A stretch of 64,000 bases of DNA from Margaritispora aquatica (Eukaryota > Ascomycota > Leotiomycetes > Helotiales > Discinellaceae). Positions 21,348 through 33,300 of this stretch are shown here, one piece after another. The stretch spans positions 1,428,411-1,492,410 of the forward strand of contig VJWN01000008.1 of the NCBI GenBank assembly GCA_007644065.1, read 5' to 3'. The stretch's first letter is position 1. Each line of letters begins with the position of its first letter. Both the position numbers and the translations under genes were made by a program. The notes under the pieces are model-generated. The model saw only the letters and a program-made list of their open reading frames with translations, was not told the origin of the DNA and searched no databases.

Positions 21348-24300
21348 ATGAACAAGTGACTATTCCAAGCCTCTCATCCTCCAGCTTCAGTGTCCATATT
21401 TCTATCTTGTATCTTGTATCTTCTATCTTCATGTTGGTTGCAGGCTGCAATCATGTCAGACCTAGTGTGAGACTTGGGATTCCAGCTGTTGTAAGAGCGA
21501 TAAGCGCAGCCTCAACTTGTCTTGAGATCTCGATATCAGAGAATAGAAACGGTAAGTAACGGTACTTTCCGACAATCTGATGTTAGCAAAAACAGGCGAT
21601 TTGATACATGTCTAGAAATAACACTAGGTACTGTACCTAGATCTAGTGGCATGAACTAACCTCCAGCAAGTTGACCAGAAAAATGATCGCTCATAAAAAG
21701 CTAGATTTGGCGACTTAGAGTACCTGCCATCAAGGATTTTGCAACTTAGTCACAGATGTTACAACTTGTCAATGTAGAGACAGCAGTGAAGTTGAGACTC
21801 TGCTCCACTTGTGGTCATGAAAGTTACATAAATGTTTACCCAACTAATATGAGTTTCCGAGCAGCATATCACACTGCAGTAGCATATCCGCATCTGCATC
21901 AGGAACTGCTTGCAGTTTCCAACACCTCGCTGTCAGGATCACCTGGAACCATCATCAACACACAATAACCAGAAAAAAGTCAAACTCGTTAACTGGTGCA
22001 AAACCAGGGCCGAGGCTACGCGTTATAAGCGCTCCTCCACACCGTTCCAATCTTGCACTCGCTTGAGCAATTTCAAGATTTTCTTCTCAGCCATCATCGT
22101 TGTCGCTCTCACCAAGAAGATGGAATGGTCTTACCAATCTGACATGTTGTTAAAGGCTTCAGGTCCTGACTGATTCAATTTCAATATTTGACAACTTTGC
22201 TATGGACTGGTCTGGATGTCAATTATTGGGCAATGGTCCCACCACGGACCGCCGGGGTGTTCTTTCGTTCTTTCATCATCCGGATGGTCCTTTGCCTGAT
22301 CCCAGGAGTCCACGAGAGCCCAAGGACCAGGTTTCGGCAGGGTATCATGAGCAGGGAGCACATTGACAGAACACCCTTGTTCGCCAATTATTTTCTCCCA
22401 CCTTATATTGGACGTACTAATCTACTGGTTCCCTATTTCGCGCCAGATGCTGGGCTAGAGAAGTCATGATCTTCCTGCATTATGTTGAGCGAAAATATAC
22501 AGTTTGAATGGACTTCTTTTGAACGATATTCAATGGCTTACATTGCGATGATCATCGACAATCAAGATGATTTTTCGAGTTATGGAAGCCAAAGCACATT
22601 CCTGATCCTCGGCTTGACCCACCAGATCCATAAGATGGTCCATCCATCGCACCGGTGAACGGCAGCAGGATGAGCTGCAGTAGTTCGGGCTGCGCACTGA
22701 TAAATGCCACTCCTGGACTCCCCAACTGAGCTTTCCAGAAGGTCGGCAGCATAACATGGAATCTCGTTCAGGGCATTGCTCCGAGTCAATAAAACGGGAA
22801 TCGTACAGCCTTTCCATCAGTGTATGGAGGAGGTCTTGAGGAAAGAACAGTCAGCCAACACGGAGGCAATCATGTTGCTTCCGTTCTATAAAAATACGTT
22901 GCCTGGGATCAAGCTTCTCGAAAGCCTGGTGACTTCTTCATCAGATTCATAGAAATCAATGCATCTCCAAAAATCTGCTTGAGTCACTCATGAGCTCTGC
23001 CGAAGTGAATAACACGGTACGGGAGGAATGGTGGCTTAAATATTACCACCCATTCAAGTCCAGACGGAGCATGCGGACCCAGCGCACGTAGTACCCGAAG
23101 TCAACGCTCGGTAACCGTTGTGAGCAGAGAGATTGCAATTTTCGTGCCTTTTGAAAGTAACACGGATGTAGTCACGCGGTTCTAAACTTGTGTTTCAGAA
23201 ACAACCAAAGGCACCAGACTACTCGGGAGATCGCTTCTTTATACGACTTAAACAACAACTTGATCAACCAACACATTTCGGCCTATGAAAATTGAAGCTT
23301 CAACTGGCATCAAATCATAAAAATCTATTCCAGTCCATGCATGTCCGTCGTTTTTAAAATGCCCCTAGAAAATGGAGCCCAATGCATGTTTGCTCTGGCT
23401 TGGGCAGGGATTTATGAATCGCTCGATTAGTGAATTTCTGAAGAGGAGATTCTTCCCATTCGTTCAACCAACAAGACTTCTTTTCCAACGGTACGCTGCT
23501 GTCTCGCGTCGGTAATTAAGTGCGCCATTATTGTCTTGCCTCAGCGGCGTGGGGTCCTTGAGGATTGTCTCGCAGCAGTCGCATCCAAGACCCCCAGGAA
23601 AGCATTCAAGACATCCCTCCTCTATGGTCCGGTACGGAGTGTCTCACCCGATGGCAGAATGAGTCGAGAGAACGTGTCTTGTCTGTCTTGGAGCACAACG
23701 GACAATCTTGCGAATTTGGGAAGCTGCATCAACTTGACGTTGTTCACTTGAATTGTATTTCATGCACCTCTTAAGAAAAAGGCATCTGGCTTACTTAGAA
23801 TATTATATGCAGGCAACCATGGAGAATCTTGATTTGACCAAATGCTTTTAAACTGTTACACGACCAGATGAGGTATTGAATAACCGCGTTGGTTCCGCTC
23901 CAACAAAAGGCAAGATAAATCTGGAGATTTGAGTACAGAGAGCAAGCATATGCCCATGCATATTGTTTTAAACACAACCACAGGGACTTTATCTCATGCA
24001 TCATGCTGCAGATGACTGTGCAGGAAGTTCGACATCATATCACCTACCCTTATCCATCAGGAAGTGGTTAATGAGATCTTGCTCTCCGCCTTCTTCATTT
24101 TATCAATGCTCATAGAAATATCAAATAGAAGGCTTACAAGTCACAACAATCGACGTCATCACTCCAAGTTTACAAATATCCAACATTCTGAGAGTCCAGG
24201 GGTAAGAGATAGGCCACTCAGCGGAAGGTCAAGTCCACCCTGAAATGATGCCACGCCTTTGCACATGTTTCGAGGTAGTTTTTCAACTGCCCGAAATCTC

Positions 24301-27300
24301 CGGCTAGCTTCAAGGTACCACGATTGGACTAGCTACGAGTCTAATTTATGGTATGTGCTAACTCGTACTCTAACCCGGTCTAACTCCAATCCCACCCAGG
24401 CTGCTGGTAGCTGCAACCAGCTAGCGTCATCCCAACTACTGTGAACGAAGCTGACAAGCGTGACAAGGTCGCGGTGTGAAATGGTCCCAGGGAGAGTTTG
24501 GCTAGGATCACCTCTCCCGAGAGCCGTTCAGCATCTCAAACAGCGGTTGATGCCTCATGCCTGTCCGGCGTTAGGTTGCGGACCTGGCTTGTTTATGTTG
24601 TTCAGCAGCTCATCACTATTCAAGCTTTCTGGCTACCTGGTTATTTGCACAACGCAATTTACCTACCCTCTACTAAACATAATTAACCCTTGGCCCAAGC
24701 AGTCCATGAGCGAAATCAAAAGTCAGCAGGTCCTATTGAGGAGCATCCTGCGAGATCCGGTTACGCACGCAAATTCCATCGACAGATAACTCCGTGCAAC
24801 AACACTCTCACCTAAATACCGTACCGCAATGAGAGTGATGAGCTGTCAATTCTGACCGAGCCATTCTTTATGCAAGGCGCGCATTGCTGTGGGTTGTCGA
24901 CACATTGGATCTCAAACTTCAACTCACCGCTGTATCACGTCTTTATGAAGATTGTGATCCATCTTCGACCTAGGTCTAGCCCCGTGCAAATCGGTAATAG
25001 ACCCATCACAAACGAACTAAGGGAAAAGAAGAATGGAACAAGAAGTGCCAACGAGCTGGAGATGAGGCGGAGGAGCTAATGCACGATGATTGGCCTCTCC
25101 TGTTCCAAACCCTCCTCAACATGCAGTTGCAGGCTGGTCATGCAGGTGAACCCCCGAAGGTGCAGACTGCAGATACCGCATGAAGAACACCTCCCTAACG
25201 GACGTGCATCCAACATCAATCATGGGATCAGAGAAGTCAAGATTTGATAAATTCTCTATTGGGCGAAATCCCCAACTAGGATAATTTAGCTGTTGTTTTT
25301 GCTAATTGGCTGTTTGCTGTTTACTGGTCCTGTCAGGAAGTTGTTCACATCACCTTCAACCTACCTGTGACTCTGTGAGACAAATAAAGTATATTTTATT
25401 TCCTGCAAGGAGATGAGGAGTGCCCCTTCCGCCGCGGAACTCCCGGTGGGAAGGTTCACCAAGATGAATGAGTTCAATTATTGAGCTGATGAGTAGGTGG
25501 CTTTGACTTTGACGGCTGGTTACAGTACGACTTGAACCTCCTTCATCGGAAGTTGACAAACGGTTCGAGCGTTTACGGTACTTATTGAAAGTCAGGCTGG
25601 CGAAGTCTATGCACACTGCACGGATTGTGTCTGGCATCTCTTATGGATGATTCTGCCTGAGTTTGGACATCCGCTCGCTAGATCAGCATCATCTGAAATC
25701 TGCTTCAGGGACCACCAACCCAATCCTTATGTTTTGCGTAACTCTGACCAGAAAGGGCTCTCCTGTAGCAGCTGCACAAAACGGCAAACGGCACACCCAA
25801 GAACTTCATGTGCCTTGCTGAGACGCAGAGCCGACCCGAGCGTGACACGCAAAGACTCCCGAAGATACCAAGATGCAGCATATCTCGTTTCCGAGCGGAT
25901 TCGAATATGATGTTGCTCGTTCCTCCTCCAGCGCAGTAGAGCGGCGATAGAATGGTCTTGTTGGGGGTACCCGGGCAGCCAGGAAAGGGCCTTAATCGAC
26001 GTAACATGCAACCATTTCGACGACATCCCACCCTCGTCGTCGTCAGAGCGTGCAGGAACTTCCGTGGGTGTGACGACGTGTTCGCGACAGCTGTGGGATG
26101 GGCTCGAAAGTTTTGAGCACCAAGCTCATCCTCATCACCTCCTGCAGCTAGGGTACTGTCACGTGGGACAAGATAATATCTGATTTCAACCTGATGGAAG
26201 AAGTCAACGGACCGTACTGCATTAGTGCGGATCTCCATTACCAAAGTTATCAGACCTACAGGCCATACCGAACAGCGGTCTAGCTTTGATGTGCACTTCA
26301 TGCACTTCCCAATCGATGATGCAAGGTTCGAAACACAGCATCATTATGTCGCTGTTTACGCAATGGGAAGCAGCTCTCCCGCAGGATAAGGCGCCAAGAG
26401 TGAGTCGCAACTGCTGCTGGTCAACACTGAAGTCGTGAGTGACTGATGTACAGTAGGCGTGATGTGATTGGGAGAATGGCGCTTAGGCAGGTGATATTTC
26501 TTCATGCACGTTGGTAGGTACTTCATCACGTTGCTACCACACCATCCCTTCGCGTACCTGCACGGAATCCATGATTATCATTACAAGTACCCCATCCTCA
26601 CATACCGTAGGTACCGCATACTAATCTCCTAGCCTATTTCTTCAGCACCATGCTAGTCGGTATCTACATTGCGGTGAGCAAAAGTGCAGCATATAGCTTC
26701 CTATCTCAGATGGCGGTCAGTGAGAAGCCCCATGCACATGCATGTCTAACAAGTAGATACGAGGTCCTTTTCAACGGACTGAACTGAATCATGAGAGTGG
26801 GAGTTAGAGCCGACAAGTGTTGTGCTGTAAGGCTGCGGAGTGGAGCTTGAACAAGCGCACCTTTCACCATGCGGTGTCACCATGTTCCTCCCTATGGAGC
26901 TACAAGGTAATAACTCAATCATAGTCTGGAGCTACACAGACTGTGATGGTGACGGTATCTTCAGTCAGCCTTATCGCGGGGAAGGGAAAGGAGCTTTGGC
27001 CTCGACGAGGTTAGGGCTGCAGGTACACCATGGTACGCCCACCGCACACAACACTTGGTGAAAGCCGCAACAAGCCAGCAATTAGAGGCTCAGGGGAAGG
27101 AAGATGCGAGCTGAAGATCACTTCACATTACCTCACATGTACTCGAGTATCACTGCCGGCCGTCTGTCGGTCCCGCGCATGATGGCATTTGTTCCTACCA
27201 AGCTGAATCCAAAACTCTAATTACGAAGCTACCAACCGAGTGGCTAAGTAAAGTACTTTCCCTTTAAGGAATTTGAGTTTTGAGGTTTGAGTTTCGATCA

Positions 27301-29060
27301 ATTTGACGAATGAGAAAATGTCATCGGCTGGCAGTAAGGGACAGTTTGCGATTGGTGAGAACTAACCTCGAGGACCACAGGGACGAACGTTGTGAGTTTG
27401 AATAATCGAATCTCATCCTCCTGCCTTGAAAGGCGAGGGAAAGTTTAGTTGAAGCAGGGAAATACCTCGTTCAACAATAGAAATGACATAGAAACCGTCC
27501 AGTGGGAACACTGGAGCATATGCCATAGCATTCGTGAGCCGAAATCAGACCACGATGGTTGTTTCAGGAAGTTCATCACTTCTATAGTGCTGTGCTTGTT
27601 TTCTTGCTAGTGGGTATCATGACTTTTTCAAAATATGCGAAATTTCATCCATGCCTGGCCATTGGGGCGCTCCATTACAGATGATAGGTAAAGATGTGTT
27701 GCTTTTTGGCATTTGTTCGTCTGGTTACAGGATATATCTGTATGCAGGAGAGCAAACATTCTCTTCTTGCTGCCATGGGACCACTGTGAAGTATCTTGAT
27801 TTCTTTTTCTCTGATGCCCCAACCCCGTCCCTTTGGATGTGGTCTATAATTACTCTTCGCCTACTTCTTTTCATATCAGTCACAGGAAATCATCTAACGA
27901 CTAGACACTAAGCCTAGATCTCCCAAACCAAGAAGATATATACATCTGCTCAAGGAAAGCCACTCGGAAATTAATGAGTCGTCCCTCAGCTGAGACTTCA
28001 ATGTGAGAATGGATTCCAGAAGGGAAAAAAAGGCCTTTTCTTGGGTGATCTGAAAAAGAAAGAGGGAAAGCGGAGGATCAACATCGAGACCTCATCTATT
28101 TGACTGCGAGATATCACCCCACGCTTTGATACTTGTACCCCGCATATATGCTTGGAGGGAAAAGAAGCAACTCCTCCTTCATATCGCGAGGAAGAAGAAT
28201 TGAGGCGGCCTGGTTTCTGATTGATGAATAAGGAATGCGGAATGGGTGGACGGCATGCACAACATACTGGAAAGAACAGCCTAATGTGTGCCTGATGGTA
28301 TAACACCTCGATCTCATCGACACAGTGGGAGAGACATTGGGGTATTGGTTCTTTCTGGTTCGTAGCGTTTGGGCAGCTTGAGCCGGGTTTTATCACAATG
28401 GCATGTATATCACCGTTTTGGGCGCAATATCAACCCATGGATGCTTATTGCTCTTGATATACCGCCATATCAACGATTCTGATATAAAATTGGTACTCAG
28501 AGACAGTCTCACCGCAATTATGTCTATGGATTTGCTTTCAGATGTGGCCCAAACGTCGACCTGCGGAGAAACAACCAGTTATTCAGCCCTGGAAACGATC
28601 GACTCACTACCTTGATGGAGAGACACTGGACAAAGATACATCAACTTTGTATACAGAATGTGATTTCTTCACACAAACGGAGAAAAGCCGTGATACCACG
28701 GATAACAGGCCCGTTCCGTCCGTCCGACGGATATTGAAGTTTGGTATGGGAATGGTCTCTAGTTTCGAATAAACAGAAGAGGAGTCTGCTCTTTTGCCTT
28801 TTTCTTTGATTTATTTCGAATTTTGTTAGATTATTTTTTTCCTTCTTGAGAAGAGCCTTCATATTTCCATCCAAAAGCATTTTGCGCCACGGCCGGGACT
28901 TAGCCACGGACACCCAAGGTATGATTTCGTCATCCCACTCAACCCAACCCCACTATCTCAATACCAACCCCTCCATCAGACACCACCATTAGACACCATC
29001 AAACTCCTAACTTTCATTTTTTTCAATTCAATTCCACCCCAACTCGCGCCCCTTACTTAC

Positions 29061-30385
29061 ATGCCAATCAACAGGAGACTCATCTCCTCACTCGCCAGAA
29101 TGTCTTCACCAGCAATCAAAAAATGGACCGTCACAACGCCATACCTTGACCTCCACTGCGGGCTGGGCGAAGCGCCCTACTACGAGAAAGCAAGCCACAC
29201 GCTGCGCTTCGTAGACATCAAGAAGAAGCAGTTGCACACCGTCGACCTCACACGCGGCCCTACCTCACTCACCACGCTGCAACTCGACATGCCCGTGGGG
29301 GTGACGGCCGACATTGAAGGCGTCGACCCAGCCAAGAAGATCCTGGTCGGAGGCAAGCACGGCGTTTTCGTTCTTGATCGTGAGACGGGCAAATATGTGC
29401 TGCTGAAGCGCTTCTATGACAGCGAGGAGAACGACGCGAGGTTAAGGAGTAATGATGGTGCGATCGATCCGCAGGGTCGCTTTTGGATTGGTACCATGAA
29501 TGATTTTTGGGTGGGGGAGCCGCAAGCTGAAGGTGAGAATGTCTGATGTGGGATAATGAGGAATTGCCTACAAGGGGCATTTCTGAGACGTCTTTCTTTG
29601 CGTCTTTCGCGTGTTCGAGGTGGAGATGCGGAGGGGTTGAGGTTGCTTTTTTTCTTTTTCACGGGCTTTCTCAGTCGCTATTCGCCGTGATTGGTGTGGA
29701 ACATGGCACAGTTGTCTTTTCCCAGCCAGCTCGGAAATTTACACGTGATGAGAATACACTTCACATGCATCGTGGCCTCCTAAGGCTGTTCCTTTACCCC
29801 CAAAAAGCAAGACATGCAGATCAGGTACCCGCCTCAACCTCGCGCCAAGCACACCCCTCTAACCTCCTCTGTTCCGCCATAGGCACACTCTTCCGCTTCA
29901 ACTCCGACCTGTCGCGCCAACCCATGCGTCCCGCCCTGACGATTCCCAATGGCCTTGGCTGGTCCCGCGATCACAAGACCCTCTACTTCACGCACTCGAC
30001 TGAGAAGCGCATCATCGCCTTCGACTACGACGCCGCGACAGGGGATATCACCAATGAGCGCGTCTTCTGGCAGCACGACGGTGGTGGCGATCCAGATGGC
30101 TTCAAGATAGACGAGGAAGGCTGCATCTGGCAGGCTGTTTATGGTGAGGGGAAGGTCTTGAAGATTGACACCGAGGGTAAGATCGTCGGTGTGGTGGAAT
30201 ATCCCGCGAAGTGTATTACGTGTCCCGTGTTCATCGGGACCGAATTGTGGGTTACCAGTGCGGGTGGTGGTGGCAGTGAGGAGGAGGTTGGGAAGTTTGC
30301 GGGCGCCGTGTTTAAGGTTGATGTTGGGGTGGAGGGGCTGGCGGGCTTTAACTTCAAGTTGGAGAAGGAGGTGGAGGGACTATGA
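29061..30385 (+). CDS. SMP-30/gluconolactonase/LRE-like sugar lactonase
   Basis: Two exons, 29061-29532 and 29883-30385, give 324 aa; an alternative ATG lies at codon 14 (29100). The six-bladed propeller family is clear. Metal-site residues seen are Glu37 in GLGEAP, Asn131 in SNDGAIDPQGRFWIGTM, Asn180 in IPNGLGW and Asp229 in DPDGFKIDEEG, with spacing like SMP-30. Members open lactones such as gluconolactone using Ca2+ or Zn2+. The intron is 350 bp, far longer than others in this window, with GTGAGA donor and CATAG acceptor. Exon 2's frame is open through most of the intron, starting at an ATG at 29546, so a different N-terminus cannot be excluded, but it would lack the first metal ligand. 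The gene stands alone between two gene-free regions. Confidence 0.9.
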
Positions 30386-33300
30386 TTTGAAGTGTCAGAG
30401 AGAAAGCAGAAAAGAGAATATGGGAGGTAATAGTAGGTGCTGGCCTGCCCAGCTGGAGCGAGCGTCAAAGGGGAAGAGAGGGCTATTGGGATGTGCGCAG
30501 ATGTGAGTGGATGGAAAAAATGGAAGAAGCGGCCCAGGCTTGCGCTACGTATATGCGATACAAGTCATAGATGAGAGGGTGTACATGCATCACACTATTT
30601 TTGCTAATAGAGCGAACAGCGAACAGTACATAGATCATATAACCTTCCATGTAGCCAAATCTTCTCTGCTATACTCCGTATTCTTCATTTCGCCTTCACA
30701 AAAAATTGGGCTGGCAGGCCAGTATAAAAGACTTTGTTAATACCCGCTATGGCAGCCACACAAAACCTGGGCTATGCTATATGATTGAAATGCATATCTA
30801 GTATATTAGAGCGGAGTTAGGGTAAGAGAGGTGACGGGGAGGAAGGGGAGTAAGGAATCGCAACATCCAAACTGCAAGATTGCTGTTGTCATATTGCGAT
30901 GCGGTATGGTGCGGCTCTGCATTATGGAAGGGAGGCTTTAGGTGCAAGGTCATTGCCGGATGTGTTTTCATTCGGGCGTTAATAGCGTCATCGCATCTTA
31001 TCTCACACCACCTCACAAACGATGCCGAACAAACTCTGCGGTATTCGAATTCGGAGATCCATAATCTAAATTAACACCCCCATCTCACACTCAAATCGAA
31101 ATCGACCTCGACACCTTCACCCATCCCCTTCCCACGCTGCCACAAAATGGTACGTGTACGATCTAATTACGGCACTTACTCGTGTTTCTCGGAGGTCTGT
31201 CGATCGTCGGAGAATAGTGAAAGATCGAATGCAAAGTTCTCTGAGCAAGTAGCCTATCAGCCACTCTCGTTGGAATTCAGTCAAGTGATGTAAGATTGGT
31301 ATGAAACACGTTTTTTACCCTTGGTCTCGAGAGGCTCAATCGGAGATGAACAATCAGGCCGGAGTTGATTTTATCAGCGTCGACATAGCTAGTACAGACA
31401 ATTTTAAACAAGTCGATACACTAAAGTCTTTCTCTTCCATCTTCCCTGCTTGCTTACGACCCCTTACAGCTGACGCAGATCATCTAATACCTCCAGGCAT
31501 CTTCAGAAACCCGAGTACTGTAGAGTGAGATTACCTCGGAGCCGTTGCCATGTTCCGAGATGGATATCGATCGATATGCATTCATGTATGTACGTGTATC
31601 TTATGCATGCTGCATCGAGACAATGTACTTATTTAAGCGAAAGGGGGAATATATTAAGCGAGATACATGTCTTTCCCCTTCCCGCCGCCGCCGCAGGGCA
31701 AGTCAGCAGAAAGCGAGAGACCGGCGATGCCGTGCTCGGGACCGTGGCGTGCGCAACTCAGACATGGTATGTCTGTGTTTTGGTTCAGGAAGAAACAGTT
31801 CCGTTCGTCAGTTGTCGTTGGCCAGTCGGGTTGATTTTTTGATTGGTTGGTTGGTAAATGGGAGGAAATATCAACCGAACTGAACTGAACTGACCCCTGT
31901 CTCACAAATAAAATTCCGTCAACATTTCACGAACTGCTCTCGCTGTCTTGGTCACTTTTTGTGATTTTCATGTCGATGCTGAACATGCTCTTGTCTCGGT
32001 CTTTGGTTTGTCCTGTTTTTGTTTTTGGTTAGTCACTATGTCGGTCTTTCGCTATATTCTGTCTCGGCCCTTCTCTTCCTGTCTCTCGTCCGCTCTTAAG
32101 CTCCTCAAGGCTACCCTAAAGCAGAATTCCGGTACTTAACGAGGCTGCGCTGAACAGGTCTTGGCTTGGCTGAATTGACTCAGCTCATCGAGCTGCTTAC
32201 ACGCGCATGGGTCTCGACTTGCGTTCTTCAAAGTCTGACCTTTGAGCCCCAGTCCGTCTCTCGACCTTGAAGCCCCCGTCCCCTGGTAGGCTAGGGCTCA
32301 GAGTCCACGCTTGTGAAGAATGCATGCATGGCAACTACTCGGCGAGGGGAGAAGCATAGGGAGAGAGAGGCTCTTTTCCCCGTGAGGAGAATAACTCCGA
32401 CAGACGACACGCCATTATCGCGGAATATACCAGAAGTCGGTGATGAGGGCGTGCGGCTCAGCCCTACGGGCTGGGTATGGTTTCCGCGTTCCGCATTCCT
32501 GATTCCTAGGTGCTGCGGAAAAGAGGGCGTTGATCTTGTTGTATAGGAATGATCTACGTTTCGAGGTCTAAGTTGGTTCATTGCTATGGTTGCTGTCCAT
32601 CCTTCCCTAATTCTTCACGTGCAAGTGTGGAAGAATTCATGGCGCTTTCGTATTCACTTTCTGTTGCTAATGAGCCCATCTCATCTCATCTCATCTCATC
32701 TCATCTCATCCACATATCTTTCATCTCATTTCTCTTCTCTAATGCACCCCTCTCTAATTTCCGTGCGTCACCTTCTTCGCCCCGTATTTGTCCCATCGAC
32801 CAGATCATCGTGACCGAGCTCGAGCTTGAGCCAGATGCAGATGAGATCTACACATTTCATACATTATCTCTCTTTCACTTCATCTCTCGAATATCTTCAA
32901 TCTCCCTCAATAGCCGCAGGTAACAGGCAAGACATCTGTGCTGAGCTTTACCGAGTACAGCCTCAACGTGCGATGTGTTGTCTGTCTCACATAGCTCACC
33001 GCTCATGTGTCATGTAGAATTTATCATCCCATTTAAGGTTTGAGAAAGAGAGAGAGAGAGAGGTAAAGAGAGACAAGATCTACATGGCACGGATGTGCTG
33101 CAGACCTGCACCACATTGCATTGCAGTGCATTGCATGGAAGTGAATCTGGGGGGAAGCAGAGAACTATATACCGCGCGGTATAAATCGTGGGGAAGCAGA
33201 GCGTAGGGCGCTTCAAGCGGTAGGAAGTCGGGAGGTGGAGACTGGAGGATAGTGAGACAACGGCTTCGTGGGGTTTGGAGGGAGAGGTGTGGTGTGTTGG

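Larger units (their letters stand above)
19587..29060. other. 9.5-kb region without a supported gene
   Basis: No frame here exceeds about 200 codons and none has convincing splice partners or motifs. The longest is an unspliced minus-strand frame of 198 codons (25705-26301), rich in Arg, Cys and Ser, which resembles no family I know. I see no transposase, reverse transcriptase, integrase or long terminal repeats. A few simple repeats and one GC-rich palindrome are noted separately. The left end should contain the bZIP promoter and the right end the promoter of the SMP-30-like gene. The rest may be regulatory DNA, non-coding transcription units or decayed sequence. Confidence 0.5.

Noticed and set aside
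25705..26301. 198-codon minus-strand open frame in the gene-free region
   Set aside because: Composition is rich in Arg, Cys and Ser without hydrophobic core patterns, no motif, no splice partner; probably a chance frame.
29546..30385. 279-codon continuous frame as a single-exon gene
   Set aside because: The first 110 residues have no propeller motifs, and the spliced model restores the first metal ligand and the family N-terminus.
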